A stretch of 64,000 nucleotides of DNA from Microbacterium sp. SYP-A9085 (GTDB lineage Bacteria; Actinomycetota; Actinomycetes; Actinomycetales; Microbacteriaceae). The stretch lies in NCBI RefSeq assembly GCF_009649635.1, contig NZ_WJII01000001.1, forward strand, positions 124,001 through 188,000, given 5' to 3'. Positions 16,423 to 24,907 of the stretch are shown in pieces. The translations under genes and the position numbers were made by a program. Each line of letters starts with the position of its first letter. Within the stretch, counting starts at the first letter, position 1. The notes under the pieces were generated by a model. That model saw only the letters and a program-made list of their open reading frames with translations. It was not told where the DNA came from and searched no databases.

Positions 16423-17654
16423 CCACCCCGAGTACCGCCATCCGCCGCCGCGTTCCGCTCTCGGCGCTGCTCGCCGCCGACGGCGTCTCCCGCGCCGGCA
16501 ATGCGATCACGACGGTGGCGGTGCCGCTGATTGCACTGCAGCTGGCCGGCACGCCGCTCGCGACGGCAGCCGCGGGGATCGCCGCCACGCTTCCGCTGGT
16601 GATCGGCGGGGTGCTGGGCGGCGCGGCCGTCGACCTGCTGGGTTTCCGCCGGGCCAGCATCATCGCGGATGCCGCCAGCGGCATTACGGTTCTCGCGATC
16701 CCGGTCCTCGCGGCCGTCGGAGCCCTGCCGCTCTGGGCCCTCCTCGCGCTCGTGTTCGCGTCGAACCTGCTGGACGCCCCCGGCTCGGCCGCCCGGATGA
16801 GCCAGATCCCCGAGCTGGCCGAGCTCGCCGGCATCCCCCTCCCCCGTGCTGCGGCGGCGCAGGCCACGGTGTCGCGCACGGCGACGATGCTCGGGGCGGC
16901 CGCCGCCGGCCTCCTCGTCGCGCTGGCCGGCCCCGCGCCGGCGATGCTCGTCAACGCGGCGGCCTTCGCCGTCGCGATAGCGCTCACCGTCGCGTTCGTG
17001 CCGGTGATGCGGCTGACCGAGGGCCAGTGGCACGACGACGAGCCTCGGGATGCCGCGGGCTGGCGGGGGCTGACCGCCGGCATCCGGTTCGTGCTGCGCA
17101 CCCCGCTGGTGCGCGCAGTCGTGGCGATGGTGGTGATCACGAACGCCATCGACACCGCCGGGCTCACGGTGCTCAAGCCGCTGTATGCGACCGAGCTCGG
17201 TCACGGCGGCGCGGAGCTCGGCGTGATGATCGCGTGCTTCGCGGGGGGCGCGCTCGCGGGCGCGGCGCTGTACGGCATCATCGGCGACCGGGTCCCGCGG
17301 CACGCGCTGTACGTGATCCTGTTCCTGCTCGCCGGCGTGCCGCCGTATCTGACGCTGGCGCTCGCACCGCCCTTCCCCGTCGTCGCGGTGGTGCTGGCGC
17401 TGGCCGGCGTCGCGGCGGGGCCGTTGAACCCGCTGATCGACTCGGCGCTGTACCGGCTGATCCCCGCCGGGGTCCGCGCCCGAGTGCTCGGCGGGATCAC
17501 GGCGGGCGTGACCGCCGCGATGCCGCTCGGGAGCCTCGTCGCCGGCCTCGGGGTCGACGCGTTCGGCCTCACGGCGACGCTCATCGCCGCCGCCGCGCTC
17601 TACCTCGTGACGATCCTGGCGACCGGGTTCGGCCGCCGCTGGCGCGGGTTCTGA
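16419..17654 (+). CDS. MFS transporter (exporter type)
   Basis: A 411-residue major facilitator protein with about 12 hydrophobic helices. LSALLAADGVSRAGNAITTVAVPLIALQL is the typical MFS_1/MFS_3 exporter start, followed by the motif-A-like loop GGAAVDLLGFRRASIIAD. Its ATG overlaps the regulator stop by 4 bp. The substrate is unknown; a drug or metabolite exporter controlled by the preceding regulator is the best guess. Confidence 0.88.
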   Translation: MTTPSTAIRRRVPLSALLAADGVSRAGNAITTVAVPLIALQLAGTPLATAAAGIAATLPLVIGGVLGGAAVDLLGFRRASIIADAASGITVLAIPVLAAVGALPLWALLALVFASNLLDAPGSAARMSQIPELAELAGIPLPRAAAAQATVSRTATMLGAAAAGLLVALAGPAPAMLVNAAAFAVAIALTVAFVPVMRLTEGQWHDDEPRDAAGWRGLTAGIRFVLRTPLVRAVVAMVVITNAIDTAGLTVLKPLYATELGHGGAELGVMIACFAGGALAGAALYGIIGDRVPRHALYVILFLLAGVPPYLTLALAPPFPVVAVVLALAGVAAGPLNPLIDSALYRLIPAGVRARVLGGITAGVTAAMPLGSLVAGLGVDAFGLTATLIAAAALYLVTILATGFGRRWRGF

Positions 17655-17713
17655 CGCACGAGCGCCGCCCGACGCCCCCGCGTCGGCGCCCGCTCGACCC
17701 GGTGCCTTCATCG

Positions 17714-17782
17714 GCGAAAGTGCTTCTGACGGACGAGGATGCGGTAACTTACCGCTCCTTCGTCCGTCAGATGCACTCTCGC
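17714..17782. repeat. Dispersed palindromic element, copy 2
   Basis: A near-perfect 34-bp stem runs from GCGAAAGTGCTTCTGACGGA to TCCGTCAGATGCACTCTCGC around GCGGTAACTTACCGC. The arms match those of the element at 15723-15795. It lies between two convergent genes, so it can serve as a two-way terminator. Confidence 0.8.
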
Positions 17783-17819
17783 GGTCCTGGGGCCTTGCGC
17801 GCGGGGCGCGCAGGGCGCG

Positions 17820-18683
17820 TCAGGTCGCGAGGAGGCGGGCGCGCTCGGCGGGGACGTCGAACGTCGCGGCGGGCCACTGCGGGTCGATGTCGGCCAGCGC
17901 GCCCAGCAGCAGCGCCTGTACGGCCAGCCGCGCGTACCACTTGCGGTTCGCGGGCACGACGTACCAGGGCGCGGCATCCGTCGAGGTCCGCTCGAACACG
18001 GTCTGGTACGCGTCCATGTACGCGGACCACCGCATCCGCTCGTCGATGTCGCCAGGATTGAACTTCCAGTGCTTGTCGGGCCGGTCCAGCCGCTCCACGA
18101 GCCGGTCGCGCTGCTCCTGCGCGGAGATGTGCAGCATCACCTTGACGAGCCGGATGCCGCGGCCGACCAGCTCCGACTCGAACGCGTTGATCGCCCCGTA
18201 CCGGCGCTCGATCTCGTCCGGCGGCGCGAGCTCCCGCACGCGGCCGATCAGAACGTCTTCGTAATGCGAGCGATCGAAAACGCCGATCACGCCGGGATCC
18301 GGAACGCGCGCGCGGATCCGCCACAGGAAGTCATGTGCGAGCTCCTTGTCGGTCGGCTTCTTGAACGCCGCGAGGTCGACCCCCTGCGGGTCCACCGACC
18401 CCACGACGTGCCGGATGATCCCGCCCTTGCCCGCGGTGTCCATCGCCTGCAAGACCAGCAGCACCGCGGCATCCGTCGCCTGCGCGCGACTGGCCGCGTA
18501 CAGGCGCTCCTGCAGGTCGCTCAACTCGTCCGCGCCGGCCACGAGGTTGTCGATGGAATCCTTCTTGCGGCGCCGGTACCCGGGGGTCTCCTCCGCGTCG
18601 ACGCGGTCCAGACGGAACCCGGGACCGACCCGCAGCAGCGTCGCGACGTCCCCGGTCCAGTGCTTCTGACGCTTCGAGGCCAT
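17820..18683 (-). CDS. ppk2: Polyphosphate kinase 2 family protein
   Basis: A 287-residue PPK2. VLQAMDTAGKGGIIRHVVGSVDPQG holds the Walker A region, FDRSHYEDVLIGRV the Walker B/lid region, and HWKFNPGDIDERMRWSAYMDAYQ plus PWYVVPANRKWYARLAV are PPK2 signatures. It uses polyphosphate to phosphorylate nucleotides; the single-domain length fits class I or III enzymes. The ATG is 6 nt after CAGGAT. Confidence 0.93.
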   Translation of the reverse strand: MASKRQKHWTGDVATLLRVGPGFRLDRVDAEETPGYRRRKKDSIDNLVAGADELSDLQERLYAASRAQATDAAVLLVLQAMDTAGKGGIIRHVVGSVDPQGVDLAAFKKPTDKELAHDFLWRIRARVPDPGVIGVFDRSHYEDVLIGRVRELAPPDEIERRYGAINAFESELVGRGIRLVKVMLHISAQEQRDRLVERLDRPDKHWKFNPGDIDERMRWSAYMDAYQTVFERTSTDAAPWYVVPANRKWYARLAVQALLLGALADIDPQWPAATFDVPAERARLLAT

Positions 18684-18689
18684 GCGTCC

Positions 18690-18695
18690 ATCCTG
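18690..18695 (-). promoter_or_regulatory. -10-like box of ppk2
   Basis: CAGGAT (minus) ends 6 nt before ATG 18683; this is weaker than TANNNT. Confidence 0.4.
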
Positions 18696-18707
18696 GTGGC
18701 AGGGCCC

Positions 18708-20591
18708 TCAGCGGTCCAGGGGCACCTCGATGATCCGCCGGGGTGCGCCGCCCGCGGTGAGGGCCTGATCCAGGGCGGCGCGGGTGCTGACGCGCTGATG
18801 CTCCCACCCGTACGCGTCGGCGAGCTCGCCGATCCGCACCGCGTGCGGCGTGTACAGCACTCGCCGCATCGCCGTCTCGTCGGCGATGGATGCCACTTCC
18901 AGCCCATCGAAGATGGTGCCGCCGCCGTCGTTGCCGACGATGATCTGCATGCGCGGGGTGGGCTCGTCGTCCGGCAGCAGCAGCGCGCCGACGTCGTGCA
19001 GCAGCGCGAGGTCGCCCAGCAGCACCCGGGTCACCCCGGCGGTGCCCCCGGCCTGGCTGGCGACGGCGATGCCGGTCGCGGTGGCGACAGTGCCGTCGAT
19101 GCCGGCCAGTCCGCGGTTCGCGTGCACCGGCACCTTCTTGCCGTGCACGATGGCATCGGCGACCCGCACCAGGCGCGACGATCCGAACACCAGCCGGTCG
19201 TGCGGCCACGTCGCGCGCCACACGGCATCCACGAGCACCTCGCGCGTGACGGGGGCGCGCAGCGCGCGCACCTCAGCGGCGAGGGCGCCCAGGTGCTCGC
19301 GCGGGACGGCGGAGGCAAGCCCGGCCGCGTCCGGTGCCGGCGGGGCGACGTCCACGGCGTGCGGCTGGGACGCGCGCATCCATGCCGCGAGCCACTCGTG
19401 GTCGGGGGCGTCGCCGTCGACGGCGACGGATGCCACGGGCGCGGTGGCGCCGTTCAGGTTCAGCCGCTCCCCCGGTCCGTCCACGGCGATGATCTGCAGG
19501 TCGCGGCGCGACAGCAGCGCGACGACCTCGCGGGACAGGGTGGGATGTCCGAACACGACCGCGCGCTGGACGCGCCCGCCGAGGTCCGCGTCGCGCAGCA
19601 GGGCGCGGTAGCCGTGCACGAGCCGGCGGCCGAAGCGGGCGCCGCTGACGACCTCGGCCACGAGCGGCCAGCCGCCGTCGTGCGCGAGCTGCTCGGCGTC
19701 CGGGCCCGCATCCGCGCCGGCGACGACGATGGTGCGCGGGCCGCGGGGCAGGACGGCGTGCGGCGCTCCCCTCCCGATCGCGGCACCCATCGTCCCGGTC
19801 GCACCGCTCCTGGTCTCGTCGCGCTCGCCCAGCGACCGGCGGTCGCGGGGTCCGTGCAGGCGTGCCGTCTCGCTCACAGAACGGCCGTCGTCGTCGCGGG
19901 CAGCGGCCGCGCTCCGAGCCCTGTCGAGGTCGTCGGCCACGGCCGCCTCGCGCAGGGACCGGGGATCGAGCGGGCCGGACAGGGGCTCGCGGTACGGCAG
20001 GTTCAGGTGCACCGGGCCGCACGGTCCGGCGGCGCCGAGCGCGGCATCCATCGCCGCGTCCGCCACCGTCCGCACCGCGGCCGACGCAGCGCCGGTGCCG
20101 TCGGGATCGAGCGCATCCGGGACGGGGAGGTCGCACTGCCAGCGCACATGGTCCCCGAACATCCCGGGCTGGCGGGTGGCCTGATTCGCACCGACACCCC
20201 GGAGCTCGGGCGGGCGGTCGGCGGTCAGCAGCAGCAGCGGCACGCCGGCGTGGTCGGCCTCCAGAGCCGCGGGCAGGAGGTTCGCAGTGGCGGTGCCGGA
20301 CGTGCAGACCACGGCGGCGGGCATCCGCGTCTCGCGCCCGATGCCGAGGGCGGTGAACCCGGCGACGCGTTCGTCGATGCGCACGTGCAGCGCGACAAGA
20401 CCCTGCCGCTCCAGCTCGGCGGCCACGAGGGCGAGCGCCTGCGAGCGCGATCCGGGACTCACGACGATGTGGCGAACGCCGCGGGCGACGAACCGGGCGA
20501 GGAGGGCGGCCGCGGCATCCGTGGCGGCCGACCCCGGGAGCGCGTTCGTGTGCGCGGGATGGCCGTCGCCAGAGGTGTCCTCAGTGGCCAC
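18708..20591 (-). CDS. menD: SEPHCHC synthase
   Basis: A 627-residue thiamine diphosphate enzyme that joins 2-oxoglutarate-derived succinic semialdehyde to isochorismate. ARGVRHIVVSPGSRSQALALVA is the MenD signature, HVRIDERVAGFTALGIG carries the catalytic Glu, VVCTSGTATANLLPAALEADHAGVPLLLLTADRPPELRGVGANQ the pyrimidine-binding domain, and LGDLALLHDVGALLL the ThDP/Mg segment. A low-similarity stretch around residues 195-260 is an insertion in the linker. Its start overlaps the PLDc_N gene by 11 bp, so they are co-transcribed. Confidence 0.95.
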   Translation of the reverse strand: MATEDTSGDGHPAHTNALPGSAATDAAAALLARFVARGVRHIVVSPGSRSQALALVAAELERQGLVALHVRIDERVAGFTALGIGRETRMPAAVVCTSGTATANLLPAALEADHAGVPLLLLTADRPPELRGVGANQATRQPGMFGDHVRWQCDLPVPDALDPDGTGAASAAVRTVADAAMDAALGAAGPCGPVHLNLPYREPLSGPLDPRSLREAAVADDLDRARSAAAARDDDGRSVSETARLHGPRDRRSLGERDETRSGATGTMGAAIGRGAPHAVLPRGPRTIVVAGADAGPDAEQLAHDGGWPLVAEVVSGARFGRRLVHGYRALLRDADLGGRVQRAVVFGHPTLSREVVALLSRRDLQIIAVDGPGERLNLNGATAPVASVAVDGDAPDHEWLAAWMRASQPHAVDVAPPAPDAAGLASAVPREHLGALAAEVRALRAPVTREVLVDAVWRATWPHDRLVFGSSRLVRVADAIVHGKKVPVHANRGLAGIDGTVATATGIAVASQAGGTAGVTRVLLGDLALLHDVGALLLPDDEPTPRMQIIVGNDGGGTIFDGLEVASIADETAMRRVLYTPHAVRIGELADAYGWEHQRVSTRAALDQALTAGGAPRRIIEVPLDR

Positions 20592-20958
20592 GACGCGGGC
20601 CGGAGGGCGGATCGTCGTCGTCGTCGAGCTTGGCCAGCTCCTGCTCCAGCTGCCGGATCCGCTCGTCCTGATCGGCGCGCGAACGGTGATCGGGGCGCGA
20701 CGACCGGTGCGGCGTGCCGATCCGGCGCAGGAACTCGGGGTCGTCGTCGGGGGCCACGACGCGGTCAGCGCGCCCGCTGATGCGCCCGACGGTGAACCAG
20801 AGGATGCCGCCGAGGACCGGGAACACGATGACGATGGCGACCCACATGCCCTTGCTCACGCCACGGTGCCGGCCGAGTGGCTGCACCGCGCAGTCCACCA
20901 CACTGAAGACCCAGAAGACCACCGCCACCAGGGCGAGGATCAGGAGCAGCCGAGCCAT
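20581..20958 (-). CDS. PLDc_N-type small membrane protein
   Basis: A 125-residue protein with two transmembrane helices (LLLILALVAVVFWVFSVVDCAV and GMWVAIVIVFPVLGGILWFTVGRI) matching the phospholipase D nuclease N-terminal domain family, then a charged tail ending in an acidic coiled segment (QDERIRQLEQELAKLDDDDD). No catalytic domain is present. It is first gene of the menD operon and starts 6 nt after TAGGAT. Confidence 0.82.
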   Translation of the reverse strand: MARLLLILALVAVVFWVFSVVDCAVQPLGRHRGVSKGMWVAIVIVFPVLGGILWFTVGRISGRADRVVAPDDDPEFLRRIGTPHRSSRPDHRSRADQDERIRQLEQELAKLDDDDDPPSGPRRGH

Positions 20959-20964
20959 GCTCTC

Positions 20965-20970
20965 ATCCTA
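20965..20970 (-). promoter_or_regulatory. -10 box of PLDc_N-menD operon
   Basis: TAGGAT (minus) ends 6 nt before ATG 20958. Confidence 0.55.
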
Positions 20971-21018
20971 AGCCGGAAGGCCTGAGCGGGAGCCGAGCCT
21001 TCGTCCAGGCGTCCTGCG

Positions 21019-21024
21019 TAGGAT
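21019..21024 (+). promoter_or_regulatory. -10 box of DUF4229 gene
   Basis: TAGGAT ends 6 nt before GTG 21031. Confidence 0.55.
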
Positions 21025-21030
21025 GGCGGG

Positions 21031-21348
21031 GTGAAGACCCGCTCCGTCGTCGTGTACTCGGTGCTGCGCCTGCTGGCGTTCCTGGTGCCGCTGGGAATCA
21101 TGATGCTGTTCCCGATCTTCCGCGAGATGTACTGGCTCGCGCTGATCTTCGCGACCCTGATCGGGCTGTCCCTGTCGATCATCTTCCTGCGTCGCCCGCT
21201 GGACGATGTCGCCCAGGGGCTGGCCGTGCGTCGCGCCGCACGGACCGTCCCGACAGCCGCGGAGAAGGACGCCGACATCGAGGATGCCGCGAACGCGGCA
21301 CTGCGCCACGAGGAGCGGCCTCGCCCGGACGCGCCCTCCCCGCTCTGA
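21031..21348 (+). CDS. DUF4229 membrane protein
   Basis: A 105-residue protein with two helices (VVYSVLRLLAFLVPLGIMMLF and MYWLALIFATLIGLSLSIIFL) followed by RRPLDDVAQGLAVRRAAR and a charged tail, the DUF4229 arrangement. This family is regularly found beside men genes in actinobacteria. Function is unknown. It converges on menA with no gap. Confidence 0.85.
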   Translation: MKTRSVVVYSVLRLLAFLVPLGIMMLFPIFREMYWLALIFATLIGLSLSIIFLRRPLDDVAQGLAVRRAARTVPTAAEKDADIEDAANAALRHEERPRPDAPSPL

Positions 21349-22308
21349 TCAGCCGACGTACGCCCACATCAGCAGCGCCCCGTACGCGACCGCCGTCAGC
21401 GACGTCACGCCGAGTGCGACGACGAGCTCGCGCGGGTCGCCGTACAGCCACACGATGAGCAGGGCCGGGATGCCGCCCAGCAGCGCCAGCAGCACCAGCC
21501 ACGCGATCGGGTAGAACACGGCGATCAGGGCGGCCAGAGCGAATGCGAGCAGAAGGCAGATCGTGAAAAGGATCTGGGACACGCGTCGGCCGATCAGCAC
21601 GGACAGCGTCTTCTTGCCTGCCGTACGATCCTGCTCGATGTCGCGGAGGTTGTTGGCCACGAGCACCGCGACCGCGAGCAGCCCGGCGCCGACGCCGCCC
21701 AGCCACGCCTCCTGCGGGGCCGACTGCACCTGGATCCAGGTCGTGCCGACGGTGGCGACGAGCCCGAAGAACACGAACACGAACAGCTCGCCGAGCGCGT
21801 GGTAGCCGTACGGGCGCCTGCCGCCGGTGTAGAACCACGCCGCGAGGATGCAGGCGGCGCCGACCGCCAGCATCCACCACTGCTGCGTGCGGATCACGAG
21901 CGCGAGGCCCACGAGCCCGGCGAGCGCGAAGAACGCGAGCGCGACCACGAGCACCGTGCGCGCCTTGACCCTGCGGGAGGCCGTCAGCCGCGCGGGACCG
22001 TGCCGCACGTCGTCGGTGCCCCGCACGCCGTCCGAGTAGTCGTTCGCGTAGTTCACGCCGATCTGCAGGAGCACGGCCACCAGCAGGCATCCGAGCGCCA
22101 GCACCCAGTGGAACCGGATGTCGATGACGTGCGCGGCGCCGGTGCCGATGAGCACGGGCGCTATCGCCAGCGGCAGCGTGCGCAGGCGCGCGGCGCCGAT
22201 CCAGTCGCGGGCGGTCGGCTTCGGGATGCGCCGGGCCGGCGTCCGGCCGGGCCTGCCTGCGGGGTTCGACCGGGGCGGGGTGCGCGTCTTGCGTGAGGAG
22301 GCTGCCAC
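21349..22308 (-). CDS. menA: 1,4-dihydroxy-2-naphthoate polyprenyltransferase
   Basis: A 319-residue UbiA-family membrane enzyme that prenylates DHNA. ARDWIGAARLRTLPLAIAPVLIGTGAA is the MenA opening, GVNYANDYSDGVRGTDD the first Asp-rich motif, and NNLRDIEQDRTAGKKTLSVLIGRR the second. About eight to nine hydrophobic helices are present. The GTG at 22308 follows a TACAAT box by 6 nt; it lies 34 bp after menE on the same strand. Confidence 0.94.
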   Translation of the reverse strand: MAASSRKTRTPPRSNPAGRPGRTPARRIPKPTARDWIGAARLRTLPLAIAPVLIGTGAAHVIDIRFHWVLALGCLLVAVLLQIGVNYANDYSDGVRGTDDVRHGPARLTASRRVKARTVLVVALAFFALAGLVGLALVIRTQQWWMLAVGAACILAAWFYTGGRRPYGYHALGELFVFVFFGLVATVGTTWIQVQSAPQEAWLGGVGAGLLAVAVLVANNLRDIEQDRTAGKKTLSVLIGRRVSQILFTICLLLAFALAALIAVFYPIAWLVLLALLGGIPALLIVWLYGDPRELVVALGVTSLTAVAYGALLMWAYVG

Positions 22309-22314
22309 GACTGC

Positions 22315-22320
22315 ATTGTA
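22315..22320 (-). promoter_or_regulatory. -10 box of menA
   Basis: TACAAT (minus) ends 6 nt before GTG 22308. Confidence 0.55.
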
Positions 22321-22342
22321 GGGGTGCCCCACCGGCACCCGG

Positions 22343-23491
22343 TCAGCGCTGTGCGAGCACGGCGCGCCGGATCCCGGCGCGGTCGGGCTTGCCGCTGCGC
22401 AGGGTCGGCAGCTGCTCGACGAGCACGAGCCGCGCCGGTCGCGCGTGCGGTCCGAGCCGGGCGGCGACGGCCTGCCGAGCGGCCTGGAGTTGTGGAGCGT
22501 CCGCCGCGCTCGACGGCGCGGATTCGGCGGCGCCTGTCCGGGCGACCACGATGACGGATGCCTCGCCCCAGCGCTCGTCGGGAACCGCGACCACGACCGC
22601 GCCGGCCAGACCCGGGACATCCCGCACTATCCGCTCCACCCGGTCCAGCGAGATGTTGACGCCGCCGGAGACGATGACGTTGTCGATGCGGCCGTGAATG
22701 CGCAGGATGCCGTCCTCGATCGTGCCGGCGTCGCCGGTGCGATACCAGCGGACGCCGTCGGCGTCGCGCACGAACGTCCGCTCGGTGAGGGCGGCGTCGT
22801 CCAGATACCCGTCGGCGAGCACGGGGCCGGCGAGCCGGACCTCGCCGTCCACGACGCGCATCCGGACGCCCTCCAGCGGCGCGCCGTCGTACACGCAGCC
22901 CCCGCACGTCTCGGTGGCGCCGTACGTGCGCACGATGCGGGCGCCGGCATCCTCCGCCCGCTGTCGCACGGTCGCCGGCAGCGCCTGCCCGCCGACGAGG
23001 ATCGCCGCGAAGCCGCGCAGCGCGTCGCCCACCGCCCGGTCGCCGCCGTCGGCGGCGTCCAGCAGCCGGGCCAGCTGTGCGGGCACGAGCGATGTGTACG
23101 AGCCGGGCGGCATGGCGCGCGCGGCGGCGGCGAAAGCGGCCGGGTCGAAGTGCCCCTCCAGCAGCACGGGCTCGTGGCCGGCCAGGAGCGAGCGGCTGAG
23201 CACCTGCAGACCCGCGACGTATCCGGCCGGCAGCGTGAGCAGCCACGGGCCGTGGCCCACCCGGGCCGCGGTCGCGGCAGCGCTGGCAAGCAGCGCGGCG
23301 CGGCCGAGCACGACGGCCTTCGGGATGCCCGTGGAGCCGGACGTCGTGATCACGGCGGCGGTGCCGTCGGGGACCGCGCGCGGCGCGGCATCCGTCATCC
23401 CGAGCCCGAGCGCGGGACCGGTGCCGTCCAGAATCCCGCGCAGCGCGCGCAGCACCGCCGCGCCCTCGGCGGGGACAGGGGCGAGCCGCAT
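22343..23491 (-). CDS. menE: o-succinylbenzoate-CoA ligase
   Basis: A 382-residue adenylate-forming enzyme that activates OSB with CoA. AVITTSGSTGIPKAVVLGRAAL is the AMP-binding motif, RTYGATETCGG the second, WYRTGDAGTIEDGILRIHGRIDNVIVSGGVNISLDRVE the hinge and C-terminal domain, and LPTLRSGKPDRAGIRR the catalytic Lys. It is shorter than canonical acyl-CoA ligases, as usual for actinobacterial MenE. Its start overlaps the menB stop. Confidence 0.94.
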   Translation of the reverse strand: MRLAPVPAEGAAVLRALRGILDGTGPALGLGMTDAAPRAVPDGTAAVITTSGSTGIPKAVVLGRAALLASAAATAARVGHGPWLLTLPAGYVAGLQVLSRSLLAGHEPVLLEGHFDPAAFAAAARAMPPGSYTSLVPAQLARLLDAADGGDRAVGDALRGFAAILVGGQALPATVRQRAEDAGARIVRTYGATETCGGCVYDGAPLEGVRMRVVDGEVRLAGPVLADGYLDDAALTERTFVRDADGVRWYRTGDAGTIEDGILRIHGRIDNVIVSGGVNISLDRVERIVRDVPGLAGAVVVAVPDERWGEASVIVVARTGAAESAPSSAADAPQLQAARQAVAARLGPHARPARLVLVEQLPTLRSGKPDRAGIRRAVLAQR

Positions 23492-24405
23492 CAGAACTGC
23501 CAGGGGTACGGCGACCAGTCCGGATCGCGCTTGGCCAGGAACGCGTCGCGTCCCTCGACGGCCTCGTCGGTGCCGTACGCGAGGCGGGTCGCCTCGCCGG
23601 CGAACACCTGCTGGCCGACCATCCCGTCGTCGACGGCGTTGAACGCGAACTTCAGCATCCGGATCGCGGTCGGCGACTTCGTGAGGATCGTGCGGGCCAT
23701 CGCAATCGCCTCGCGCTCGAGGTCGGCGTGCGCGACGACGCGGTTGACGGCGCCCATCTCGTACGCGCGCTGCGCGGAGTACTCCTCGGCGAGGAAGAAC
23801 ACCTCACGGGCGAACTTCTGCCCGATCTGCCGCGCGAAGTACGCCGAGCCGTAGCCGGCATCGAACGAGCCGACGTCGGCGTCGGTCTGCTTGAACCGGC
23901 CGTGCTCGCGGCTGGCAATTGTGAGGTCGCACACCACATGCAGGGAGTGCCCGCCGCCGGCCGCCCATCCGGGGACCACGGCGATGACGACCTTCGGCAT
24001 GAACCGGATCAGGCGCTGCACCTCGAGGATGTGCAGGCGCCCGGCGCGCGCGGGGTCGTGCACGGCCGCCTCGTCGTCGGAGTACTTGTACCCGTCGCGC
24101 CCGCGGATGCGCTGGTCGCCGCCCGAGCAGAACGCCCAGCCGCCGTCCTTCGGGCTCGGCCCGTTGCCGGTGAGCAGCACGACGCCGATCCGCGGATCCT
24201 GCCGGGCTATGTCCAGGGCCGTGTACAGCTCGTCGACGGTGCGTGGGCGGAACGCGTTGCGCACCTCGGGCCGGTCGAACGCTATCCGGGCGATGCGGCC
24301 GTCGCGGGAGACGTGCGCCGTGATGTCGGTGTAGGCGGCGGCGCCGCCGTCGGGGCCGGGCGCCGGCATCCACTGTGCGGGGTCGAACAGCTCGGAAACG
24401 CTCAC
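23491..24405 (-). CDS. menB: 1,4-dihydroxy-2-naphthoyl-CoA synthase
   Basis: A 304-residue crotonase-fold enzyme closing the naphthoate ring. RIAFDRPEVRNAFRPRTVDEL is typical; WAFCSGGDQRIRGRDGYKY is the MenB oxyanion/active-site block; VVPGWAAGGGHSLHVVCDLTIAS and DVGSFDAGYGSAYFARQIG hold the catalytic Asp and Tyr. The GTG at 24405 is 6 nt after TACGCT. It forms an operon with menE. Confidence 0.95.
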   Translation of the reverse strand: MSVSELFDPAQWMPAPGPDGGAAAYTDITAHVSRDGRIARIAFDRPEVRNAFRPRTVDELYTALDIARQDPRIGVVLLTGNGPSPKDGGWAFCSGGDQRIRGRDGYKYSDDEAAVHDPARAGRLHILEVQRLIRFMPKVVIAVVPGWAAGGGHSLHVVCDLTIASREHGRFKQTDADVGSFDAGYGSAYFARQIGQKFAREVFFLAEEYSAQRAYEMGAVNRVVAHADLEREAIAMARTILTKSPTAIRMLKFAFNAVDDGMVGQQVFAGEATRLAYGTDEAVEGRDAFLAKRDPDWSPYPWQF

Positions 24406-24411
24406 GGCACC

Positions 24412-24417
24412 AGCGTA
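24412..24417 (-). promoter_or_regulatory. -10 box of menB-menE operon
   Basis: TACGCT (minus) ends 6 nt before GTG 24405. Confidence 0.5.
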
Positions 24418-24493
24418 CGCGGGGACGCGGCGTCGCCCATCGATGCGAGACTGGAAGAGGATGCCGCCGACCGGCGACATCCGGAAGGCAGGC

Positions 24494-24904
24494 ATGAGGA
24501 TCACCCGGTCGTCGGACTGGCGCAGCGCGCTCCCCTTCGAGACGCCGATGATCGCCGATTCCGTGATGCCGGGCGATCCGGCGCGCTGCACCACGTGCGG
24601 TGTCGGCGCCGATCCGCTGCCGCGCACCGCGCTGTGGGCGGTGAAGCACCGTCATCCGCACGACCCGGCCGGCACGGTGCGCCTGTACTGCGCGGAGCAC
24701 ACGCCGCGCACCGCGGCTCCCGCGCCGGTGGCGAGCCCGTCCCGCACGGCGGGCGCGACGCGCGCGCCGCGGCCGCAGGCCGAGCGTCCCGTCCGTCAGC
24801 CGGCGCGCAAGGTCGTCGAGAGGCCCGCGCTGATCTGCCCGGACTGCTTCGTCGAGGTGCCTGCGACGGGGGTCTGCGGCATGTGCGGGCAGCGCGTGGC
24901 CTGA
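24494..24904 (+). CDS. Small zinc-ribbon protein, unknown function
   Basis: A 136-residue protein with two Cys-rich ends: CTTC plus YCAEH after residue 30, and a C-terminal CPDC...CGMCG ribbon. The middle is a Pro/Ala/Arg-rich linker. The Cys spacing fits two zinc-binding elements. I do not recognise a named family beyond that. The ATG at 24494 has GGAAGG at 24483; a longer start at 24443 lacks one. It converges on the LLM gene. Confidence 0.65.
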   Translation: MRITRSSDWRSALPFETPMIADSVMPGDPARCTTCGVGADPLPRTALWAVKHRHPHDPAGTVRLYCAEHTPRTAAPAPVASPSRTAGATRAPRPQAERPVRQPARKVVERPALICPDCFVEVPATGVCGMCGQRVA

Positions 24905-24907
24905 CGC

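Noticed and set aside
18069-20780. 903-residue plus-strand reading frame
   Set aside because: It is antisense to ppk2 and menD and has no domain-like composition.
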